Assembly: GCF_013870525.1 (NCBI RefSeq)
Contig: NZ_JACBXD010000078.1
Location: forward strand, 1 to 34,677
DNA length: 34,677 nucleotides
Direction: 5' to 3'
DNA from: Amycolatopsis pittospori
Lineage (GTDB): Bacteria > Actinomycetota > Actinomycetes > Mycobacteriales > Pseudonocardiaceae
A model generated the notes under the pieces. It saw only the letters and a list, made by a program, of their open reading frames with translations, made no database searches and had not been told where the DNA came from. Shown one piece after another: positions 24,689 through 30,573 of this stretch. The position numbers and the translations under genes are program-made. Each line of letters begins with the position of its first letter. Positions within the stretch are counted from its first letter, which is position 1.

Positions 24689-24720
24689 CCGGCGCCGAGA
24701 CCTGTGCGGTTCGGCGCCGG
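24689..24720. terminator. Bidirectional hairpin between peptidase and methyltransferase genes
   Basis: CCGGCGCCGA (24689-24698) pairs perfectly with TCGGCGCCGG (24711-24720) around a 12-nt loop, between two convergent stop codons. There is no U-run. It is preceded by a 16-nt sequence also found at 26254-26269. Confidence 0.65.
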
Positions 24721-24728
24721 GGCGCTCC

Positions 24729-25562
24729 TCAGCATCCGGCGGTCACGATCCAAACTCCACCGGGAATCCGGACCCCTTGCGGTGTCTCGAATTCGCCGAG
24801 CGCGTCCTGTACCCGGTCGCGGAGCCCGGCGATCGAGTCCGCGTCCACGTTCCGCAGGTTGTGCTGGATCGGCGCCATCGAGAAGACGAAGTCGGTCGCG
24901 GCGGGAATGTCCGCGCCGAACCCCATGTCCGCGTCCACCGGAGTGATCTCGATGTCGTGGAAACCCGCGGCCGTGAGCACTTCGGTGATCCGTCCGGGAG
25001 CCAGCAGGGAACCCATCCCGAGTGCGGCGGGCGATGGCTCACGGAGGTAGGGCGTGAGCGCCGCGGTGGCCCGGGCGTAGGCGCTGTCGGCGCCGCCTGA
25101 CCGCGGGCCCAGGAAGGTGAGTCGGCCGTCCGGGGCCAGCGCCCCACGCAGATGCCCGAACGCCGCCACCAGGTCGGCGAAGAACATCACGCCGCCGCGG
25201 CTGAGGACGACGTCGAAGCCGGGCCCCGCGAACGGGTGTACCTGCGCGTCTCCCTGTTCGAACCTGATGTTGGTGATGTTTTCGGCCGCCGCGTCCCGGC
25301 GGGCGCGCTCCACCAGCGGTGCCGAAATGTCGATGCCCAGCGCGTGCCCGCTTCCGGCCTTCCTCGCGGCGAGCCGGGTGGTGAGCCCGGCGCCGCAGCC
25401 CACATCCAGGACGGTATGGCCGTCTTCGATGTCCGCGGCGGCGAAAAGCGGCGCGTCGAAGGCCGCCATCATCCCGTTGTAGCGCTCCGGGTGATCCGCC
25501 CAGAGCCTGCCCTCCCAGCCATTCCACGCTTCGGCCTGCTGCTGATTGGCGATCGCCGTCAT
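24729..25562 (-). CDS. Class I SAM-dependent methyltransferase
   Basis: A 277-aa methyltransferase of the UbiE/MenG-like type. Motif I is VLDVGCGAGLTTRLA near residue 52, motif II surrounds ALGIDISAPLVERA, and a later FDVVLSRGGVMFFAD holds the post-motif acid. N-terminal QAEAWNGWEGRLWADHPERY is common in small-molecule methyltransferases of Actinobacteria. The substrate is unknown. ATG 25562 (TAIANQQQ) is chosen; ATG 25574, five bases after TAAAGA, would be a leaderless alternative adding four residues. It diverges from a TetR gene with a palindromic operator between. Confidence 0.85.
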   Translation of the reverse strand: MTAIANQQQAEAWNGWEGRLWADHPERYNGMMAAFDAPLFAAADIEDGHTVLDVGCGAGLTTRLAARKAGSGHALGIDISAPLVERARRDAAAENITNIRFEQGDAQVHPFAGPGFDVVLSRGGVMFFADLVAAFGHLRGALAPDGRLTFLGPRSGGADSAYARATAALTPYLREPSPAALGMGSLLAPGRITEVLTAAGFHDIEITPVDADMGFGADIPAATDFVFSMAPIQHNLRNVDADSIAGLRDRVQDALGEFETPQGVRIPGGVWIVTAGC

Positions 25563-25584
25563 CTCGCACCCCATCGTGATCTTT

Positions 25585-25624
25585 ACTAGAGTTGAACTCT
25601 AGTGGTTGACTCTAGAGATAGACT
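25585..25624. promoter_or_regulatory. TetR operator and leaderless promoter between divergent genes
   Basis: ACTAGAGTTGAACTCTAGT (25585-25603) is a perfect 9-bp inverted repeat with one central base. A second palindrome, CTCTAGAG, lies at 25610-25617. TAGACT (25619-25624) is a -10 element six bases before the TetR ATG at 25631. The first repeat also covers the likely promoter of the methyltransferase gene, so one repressor could silence both. Confidence 0.75.
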
Positions 25625-25630
25625 CCAGTC

Positions 25631-26260
25631 ATGAGTGGTGTCAAGGGCGCCCGGGCCGACCGGGCGGCGGAAACGCGGCGGCGGATCATCGCGGCCGCCC
25701 AGGAACTCTTTCTCGCCGACGGCTACGGGGCGACCACGCTTCAGCAGGTCGCCGACCGGGCGGGGGTGGCCGTCCAGACCATCTACTTCACCTTCCGCAC
25801 CAAGTCGACGTTGCTGAAGGAACTGGTCGACGTCGCGATCGCCGGCGACGACAGCCCGGTGGCGACGATGGAGCGGCCCTGGTTCACGGCGGTGACGGAC
25901 GCGCCGGACGCGCGGAGTGCTCTCGCCGCACTCGTCGCCGGGAGCCGGGCCGTGCTGGAACGGGTCGCCGCCGTCACCGACATGGTCCGCACCGCCACCG
26001 CGGCCAATCCCGAGCTGCGCGAACTGTGGCCGGACCGCGAGGACCCGCGGCACACGGTGCACGCCGCGGCCGCGAAGGCGCTACTGGAGAAACCAGGCGC
26101 CAACGCCGTTCTCTCCGCAGACCGGGCCGCGGACATCCTTTACGCCCTGCTGAGCCCGGAGCTGTTCCTCATCCTCACTCGTGACCGCGCCTGGGCTCCC
26201 GAGGTATGGGAGGTCTGGGCGGAGGAACTCTTGGCCGCGCAGTTGCTCGAACACGGCTGA
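25631..26260 (+). CDS. TetR-family transcriptional regulator
   Basis: A 209-aa regulator. The HTH covers about residues 14-62: ETRRRIIAAAQELFLADGYG, then TTLQQVADRAGVAVQTIYFT and FRTKSTLLKELVD. The ligand domain is divergent and the inducer unknown. It is leaderless, starting at ATG 25631. With the divergent methyltransferase and the palindromic site between, it likely represses itself and that gene. Its stop is followed by palindrome C. Confidence 0.92.
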   Translation: MSGVKGARADRAAETRRRIIAAAQELFLADGYGATTLQQVADRAGVAVQTIYFTFRTKSTLLKELVDVAIAGDDSPVATMERPWFTAVTDAPDARSALAALVAGSRAVLERVAAVTDMVRTATAANPELRELWPDREDPRHTVHAAAAKALLEKPGANAVLSADRAADILYALLSPELFLILTRDRAWAPEVWEVWAEELLAAQLLEHG

Positions 26261-26265
26261 CCCAG

Positions 26266-26320
26266 TGCTATGAACGGCCCGTTACTTGCAAAATTTGCAA
26301 GTAACGGGCCGTTCATAGCA
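26266..26320. repeat. Intergenic palindrome C (27-bp perfect arms)
   Basis: A 55-nt perfect palindrome with a single central base. It begins five bases after the TetR stop and ends 13 bases before the convergent antiporter stop. It is identical to palindrome B except for one complementary pair (GGCCCG here, GACCCG there), conserved on both arms. Confidence 0.93.
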
Positions 26321-26333
26321 TCGCTTGAGGGGA

Positions 26334-27530
26334 TCAGCCGGTCTGCGAGGCGGGGCTCTTCGAACCGAACGGCTTCCGCTGCAGGGCGCGGGCCACCGGC
26401 TCGACGATCCGCGCGGCCGTCGGGCCGAGGATCGCCATCAGCAGCACGTAGGCCGTCGCGAGCGCGGCGAGTTCGCCGGTCACGGCTCCCGCCGCCACCG
26501 CCAGGCCGGCGATGACGATCGAGAACTCGCCTCGGGCGACCAACGCGGCCCCGGCGCGGGCCCGGCCCATCTTCCCGATGCCCTGCCTGCGTGCGGCCCA
26601 CCAGCCGGTGCCCACCTTGGTGAGTGTGGTCGCCACCGCCAGCACGACCGCCCAGCCGAGTACCGGCGGGATCGACGCGGGGTTCGTGTTGAGGCCGAAC
26701 ACGACGAAGAACACGGCCGCGAAGAGGTCTCGCAGCGGTTCGAGCATATGCGTCGCGTTCTCCGCGGTCGAACCGGAGATCGCGATGCCGAGCAGGAAGG
26801 CGCCGACCGCGGCCGACACCTGCATCGCCGACGCGACGCCCGCGACCAGCAGCGCGGCGCCGAGGACCTTGAGGAGGAACACCTCGCGGTCCGGGCTGTC
26901 CACGGCCGCGGAGACGTACCGGCCGAATTTGAGCGCGATCACCAGCACGACCGTGATCACCATCAGCGAGATCCCCACGGCCTTCAGACCGCCGAGGAAG
27001 CTCACGCCGCCGAGCACCGCGGTGAGGATCGGCAGGTACAGCGCCATCACGAGGTCTTCGAACACCAGGATCGACAGCACCACCGGCGTCTCCCGGTTAC
27101 CCAGGCGGCCGAGGTCGCCGAGCACCTTCGCGATGATCCCGGACGACGAGATGTAGGTGACGCCCGCCATCACGATCGCGCCGATCGGTCCCCAGCCGAG
27201 GATGAGCGCGACGATCGCACCCGGCGCGGCGTTGAGCACGATGTCGACGAGCCCCGCCATCCACGAGCGTTTCAGCCCGGTGAACAGTTCGGCGGCCGAG
27301 TATTCCAAGCCCAGCAGCAGAAGAAGGAGGACGACGCCGATCTCGCTGGCGAGGTGGGTGAAGTCGCCGATGTCGCCGAGCGGGATGAGCCCGCCCTGCC
27401 CGAAACACAGGCCGCCGATCAGGTACAGCGGGATGGGGGACATCCCGATCTTCCCGGCGAGGCGCCCGAGTACACCCAGCCCGAAGAAGACCGCCCCCAG
27501 TTCGATCAAGGACAGTGCGGTGTGATCCAT
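26334..27530 (-). CDS. CPA2-type monovalent cation/proton antiporter (KhtU-like)
   Basis: A 398-aa membrane protein with about 12 helices. It opens with ELGAVFFGLGVLGRLAGKIG and IPLYLIGGLCFGQGGL, has the GVVLLLLLLGLEYSA helix and the ion-site helix SILVFEDLVMALYLPIL with its essential Asp. It stops after the last helix without a cytoplasmic TrkA domain; the separate upstream gene supplies that part. Together they match the KhtT-KhtU K+/H+ antiporter layout of Bacillus. It starts six bases after the partner's stop, so coupling is likely. Potassium is inferred as the exported ion. Confidence 0.88.
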   Translation of the reverse strand: MDHTALSLIELGAVFFGLGVLGRLAGKIGMSPIPLYLIGGLCFGQGGLIPLGDIGDFTHLASEIGVVLLLLLLGLEYSAAELFTGLKRSWMAGLVDIVLNAAPGAIVALILGWGPIGAIVMAGVTYISSSGIIAKVLGDLGRLGNRETPVVLSILVFEDLVMALYLPILTAVLGGVSFLGGLKAVGISLMVITVVLVIALKFGRYVSAAVDSPDREVFLLKVLGAALLVAGVASAMQVSAAVGAFLLGIAISGSTAENATHMLEPLRDLFAAVFFVVFGLNTNPASIPPVLGWAVVLAVATTLTKVGTGWWAARRQGIGKMGRARAGAALVARGEFSIVIAGLAVAAGAVTGELAALATAYVLLMAILGPTAARIVEPVARALQRKPFGSKSPASQTG

Positions 27531-27536
27531 CCGCGA

Positions 27537-28019
27537 TCAGCCGTACTTCAAGATCTTGACGGCGGCCTCGAGACCTTCGGACGTCCCGACCGCGACGAGC
27601 ACGTCGCCCGCGGTGAGGTTGAAGTCCGGGTTGGGGGAGGGGTGGACCTGACCGGCCCGCATCACCGCGACCACCGAGACGCTCGTGCGCGTCCGCATGG
27701 CGGTGTCGCCCAGCGTCCGGCCGTCGAAGGGCGACGACGACTTGATCGGAAGCTGCTTGGTGTTGATCCCCGGCAGGTCCCGGTGCTCTTCGGTGAGCTG
27801 GGCGACGAGCTGGGGCGCGCCCAGGAGGTTCGCGAGCGCGCCCGCCTCGTCGGTGGTGAGCGGAAGTGAGGCCAGACAGGCATCCGGATCGTCCGTTTTG
27901 GACACGATCAGCTCGACGTGCCCGTCGCGATGGGTCACGACGCCGACGCGGCGTCCGTTGCGGGTGGCGAAGTCCTTGCGGACGCCTATTCCGGGGAGCG
28001 GGGTCACTTCGACGTTCAC
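27537..28019 (-). CDS. TrkA-C (RCK_C) regulatory subunit of the antiporter (KhtT-like)
   Basis: A 160-aa soluble protein. The N-terminal part (VEVTPLPGIGVRKDFATRNG) is typical of KhtT. An RCK_C/TrkA-C domain covers about 82-157 (INTKQLPIKSSSPFDGRTLG to FNLTAGDVLVAVGTSEGLEA). In Bacillus KhtT this domain binds c-di-AMP and inhibits the antiporter KhtU; the same control is plausible in Actinobacteria but unproven here. GTG 28019 lies seven bases after TACTGT on the minus strand, a leaderless start. Confidence 0.85.
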   Translation of the reverse strand: MNVEVTPLPGIGVRKDFATRNGRRVGVVTHRDGHVELIVSKTDDPDACLASLPLTTDEAGALANLLGAPQLVAQLTEEHRDLPGINTKQLPIKSSSPFDGRTLGDTAMRTRTSVSVVAVMRAGQVHPSPNPDFNLTAGDVLVAVGTSEGLEAAVKILKYG

Positions 28020-28026
28020 GACGTCA

Positions 28027-28032
28027 ACAGTA
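28027..28032 (-). promoter_or_regulatory. -10 element of the antiporter operon (leaderless)
   Basis: TACTGT on the minus strand, then seven bases and GTG 28019. It sits in the 15-bp gap after the DUF4267 gene, so any -35 would lie inside that gene. Confidence 0.45.
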
Positions 28033-28034
28033 AC

Positions 28035-28427
28035 TCACTGTCCGTTTCGCTTCGGCCGGATCAGGAACAGCGCCGAGATCACGATCATCAAGGCGGACGT
28101 CGCGCCGTGGATGCCGAGCGCGGCGCCCACGGAGCCGTTGTGGGTCAACACGATCAGCATGTCGCCGAACGGGATGAAGGCCAGCGCGAGGAGTGCCCAG
28201 CCCAGTGCGCGGACGTTCCGGAACAGGATCAGGGCGAGTACCACGAGAGCCGTCCCGATGTCGCGGACGCCCTTGACCGCGAGGATCGGATCACCCTTCA
28301 GCGGCATGACCGGGAGGCCGAAGCCGCCCGTCTGGGTCTCCGGGAAGAACACGTAACCGCTACCGAAGTACAGGACGAAGAGCGCGAGGGCGATGGACAG
28401 GGCGTAGGCGATCTTGATGCGGGTCAT
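28035..28427 (-). CDS. DUF4267-like four-helix membrane protein
   Basis: A 130-aa membrane protein with four predicted helices, among them IAYALSIALALFVLYFGSGY near the start, then GTALVVLALILFR, LGWALLALAFIPFGDMLIVL and ATSALMIVISALFLI. A GVRDIGTAL segment follows helix 1, as in DUF4267. The function is unknown. ATG 28427 has GGAG eight bases upstream and is chosen over a TTG five codons earlier. It diverges from a TetR gene across an operator array and is probably its regulatory target. No signal peptide. Confidence 0.8.
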   Translation of the reverse strand: MTRIKIAYALSIALALFVLYFGSGYVFFPETQTGGFGLPVMPLKGDPILAVKGVRDIGTALVVLALILFRNVRALGWALLALAFIPFGDMLIVLTHNGSVGAALGIHGATSALMIVISALFLIRPKRNGQ

Positions 28428-28445
28428 GGTCTCCGACTCCAAAAG

Positions 28446-28512
28446 CTAGCAGCGCTAGGAACGCTGCAGACGCTAGCGCTAGCACTGCTAGCTTGTCTAG
28501 CGGTGCTAGCAT
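28446..28512. promoter_or_regulatory. Array of CTAGC-N3-GCTAG operators with TetR promoter
   Basis: The 13-bp inverted repeat CTAGC-N3-GCTAG occurs three times: 28446-28458 (centre AGC), 28479-28491 (ACT) and 28497-28509 (GGT). A further 12-bp palindrome, GCTAGCGCTAGC, lies at 28472-28483 and overlaps the second. The third covers the -10 element TAGCAT (28507-28512), which is six bases before the ATG at 28519. The site fills the 91 bp between two divergent genes and is the likely target of the TetR protein encoded to the right. Confidence 0.85.
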
Positions 28513-28518
28513 GTGCGC

Positions 28519-29097
28519 ATGGCCACATCCCCCCGACGCGAGCGCGACCGCTCGCAACGTGAGCAACTGATCGTCACCACCGCCCGCGAGATCGCCGAAG
28601 AAGAGGGCTGGGACGCGGTCACCACCCGGCGGCTGGCGGCGAAGATCGAATACAGCCAGCCGGTGCTCTACAGCCACTTCTCCGGCAAGGGGGCGATCAT
28701 GGCCGCCGCCGCGCTGGAGGGCTGCACCGAAATGGCCGCTGACCTGCGAAGGGGTGCCGGAGCGACGGAGGACTCGCGTGGCGCCTTGCTGCGGCTGGCC
28801 GAGAACTACTTCGACTTCGCGGACCGCGAACCCGCGCTCTACGACGCGATCTTCACCCTCGCCAGCGAGCTGACCTTCGCCAGTCCGGACAGCCCCGCCC
28901 CGCTACGGGACGCGTTCGACGCCTTGCTCGAAGGCGCGGGCCCCGTGGCCGGTGAGCACGATCCGGCCCTCTACACCGAAACCTTCTGGGCGGCCCTGCA
29001 CGGCCTGGTCACCCTCGAACGCAGCAAGCGGCTGCCGGCGGCCGCGCGGGCGGAACGGATCGGCATGCTCGTCGACCGGTTCGCCGTGGGCGGCTGA
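28519..29097 (+). CDS. TetR-family transcriptional regulator
   Basis: A 192-aa regulator. The HTH covers about residues 12-60 (REQLIVTTAREIAEEEGWDA, then VTTRRLAAKIEYSQPVLYSH). The C-terminal part has the ALHGLVTLERSKRLP segment of the WHG-type TetR domain. ATG 28519 is preferred to the in-frame GTG at 28513 because TAGCAT is exactly six bases upstream, giving a leaderless start. An operator overlaps that promoter, so it should repress itself as well as the divergent DUF4267 gene. The effector is unknown. Confidence 0.92.
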   Translation: MATSPRRERDRSQREQLIVTTAREIAEEEGWDAVTTRRLAAKIEYSQPVLYSHFSGKGAIMAAAALEGCTEMAADLRRGAGATEDSRGALLRLAENYFDFADREPALYDAIFTLASELTFASPDSPAPLRDAFDALLEGAGPVAGEHDPALYTETFWAALHGLVTLERSKRLPAAARAERIGMLVDRFAVGG

Positions 29098-29173
29098 GGA
29101 GCGTCGTTCGCCACCAGGCAGAATGGTCCTCGATCAGGTGAGCGACGAAAACGAAGAGGCGAGGAGAGTTTCG

Positions 29174-29899
29174 GTGGCGGGAGCCCTGCGTGGTGTGGTC
29201 GCGATGGACGGCCCGTCCGGTACCGGGAAGTCCACGGTCTCGCGGAAGCTCGCGACGAAACTCGGCGCCGGCTATCTCGACACCGGTGCGATGTACCGCA
29301 TGGTCACCCTCGCCGTCCTGCGCGCCGGGGTCGACCTGGCCGACGCGCCCGCCGTGACCGACGTCGCCCGCAAGGCCGAACTCGGCATCGGCACCAGCCC
29401 CGGCGAAGCGAGCGTGACCCTCGCCGGCGAGGACGTCGCCGCCGAGATCCGCGGCGCGGACGTCACGACCGCGGTGTCGCCGGTTTCGGCCGTCCCCGCG
29501 GTCCGCGAACTGCTGGTCGCGCGGCAGCGGGAGATCATCGCCGAGGTGCTCGGCCGGGTCGGCGGCATCGTCGTCGAGGGCCGCGACATCGGCACCGTCG
29601 TCACGCCGGACGCCCAGCTCAAGGTCTTCCTCACCGCTTCGGCCGAGGTCCGCGCCGCGCGCCGCAGCGCCCAGGACTCCGCCGCCGGTCGCGAGTCCAC
29701 TGTGGATGGTGCGCGGGAAGCGGTGGAACGGCGTGACCGTCTCGACTCCACCCGCGCGACGTCGCCGCTGCGCGCGGCCGAAGACGCCGTCGAGGTCGAC
29801 ACCTCGGCGCTCAACATCGACCAGGTGATCGTCGCCCTGGCGGAACTTGCGCTGCACCGCGGTCTCCTCGAAGGCTGCCCCGCCGAGGCCGCCAGGTGA
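29174..29899 (+). CDS. cmk: Cytidylate kinase
   Basis: A 241-aa kinase phosphorylating CMP and dCMP. The P-loop is AMDGPSGTGKSTVSR near residue 10. Next comes YLDTGAMYRMVTLAVL, and VVEGRDIGTVV is the family's CMP-binding signature. GTG 29174 has GAGGAG at 29161-29166 and a length matching the family. GTG 29138 and ATG 29123 are in-frame alternatives. The frame opens further upstream in the TetR gene but without homology. The stop overlaps the acyltransferase GTG (GTGA). It belongs to the core order ending in der. Confidence 0.95.
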   Translation: MAGALRGVVAMDGPSGTGKSTVSRKLATKLGAGYLDTGAMYRMVTLAVLRAGVDLADAPAVTDVARKAELGIGTSPGEASVTLAGEDVAAEIRGADVTTAVSPVSAVPAVRELLVARQREIIAEVLGRVGGIVVEGRDIGTVVTPDAQLKVFLTASAEVRAARRSAQDSAAGRESTVDGAREAVERRDRLDSTRATSPLRAAEDAVEVDTSALNIDQVIVALAELALHRGLLEGCPAEAAR

Positions 29900-30570
29900 G
29901 CGCGAAAGGACTGCCCGAGGGCGCGAGCGACCCGTTCCACACCTTCGGGCGGGGGATCTCGAAGTTCATCGTCCGGCCCGCGTTCCGGGTCCGGGTGCAC
30001 GGCGCCGAGCGGGTACCGGCGTCCGGGCCGGTGGTGTTCATGGCCAACCACAGCTCGATGGCGGAACCGGCGCTGCTGTTCGGAATGTTCTCGCGGCGCA
30101 CCGCGTTCCTGGTCAAGGCGGAACTCTTCAAGGGTTTCGTCGGCTGGTTCTTCCCGAAACTGGGCCAGATCCCGGTGAAACGGGGCGCGGTGGACCGCAA
30201 GCCGCTGATGATGGCGGTCAAGGTGCTCGAGGACGGCGGTGCGGTCGGGATCTTCCCCGAAGGCACCCGCGGCCTCGGTGACGCCGAAAACTTCGAGCGC
30301 GGCGCGGCCTTCCTGGTCCGCGCCGGGAACGCGACCGTGGTTCCGGTCGCCACTCGGGGGACGTACAAACCCGCCGGTGCCAAGAGGCGCTGGCGGCCAC
30401 ACGTCGACATCATGGTCGGCGAACCTTTCACTCCCGCGATCGGGAAGGGAAGGACAGGGCTGGAGGAGGGAACCGAGCGGCTTCGCATCGCGCTCGCGGA
30501 CCTCGTGAAGGCACTGGACGAATGGCGCTTGGAGCATGGGCTCCAAGACACGCGACAGAATGTGAAGTAA
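29896..30570 (+). CDS. PlsC-like 1-acylglycerol-3-phosphate acyltransferase
   Basis: A 224-aa acyltransferase that would add the second acyl chain to lysophosphatidic acid at the membrane. Block I is MANHSSMAEPALL, where the usual HX4D dyad reads His52-X4-Glu57, a Glu instead of Asp. Block II is GQIPVKRGAVDR and block III is GIFPEGTRGLG (residues 118-128). Its place between cmk and der is not seen in M. tuberculosis but a cmk-plsC pairing is common elsewhere. It is coupled to cmk, and der begins three bases after its stop. Substrate is inferred from the family. Confidence 0.88.
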   Translation: MSAKGLPEGASDPFHTFGRGISKFIVRPAFRVRVHGAERVPASGPVVFMANHSSMAEPALLFGMFSRRTAFLVKAELFKGFVGWFFPKLGQIPVKRGAVDRKPLMMAVKVLEDGGAVGIFPEGTRGLGDAENFERGAAFLVRAGNATVVPVATRGTYKPAGAKRRWRPHVDIMVGEPFTPAIGKGRTGLEEGTERLRIALADLVKALDEWRLEHGLQDTRQNVK

Positions 30571-30573
30571 GTA

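Noticed and set aside
5103..26320. Small proteins starting MNGP or MNDP at the palindromes
   Set aside because: Each palindrome begins with ATG on both strands, so these N-termini are by-products of the inverted repeat.
28446..28509. CRISPR-like array of GCTAGC repeats
   Set aside because: Repeats are only 13 bp, irregularly spaced and lie over a divergent promoter; operators explain them better.
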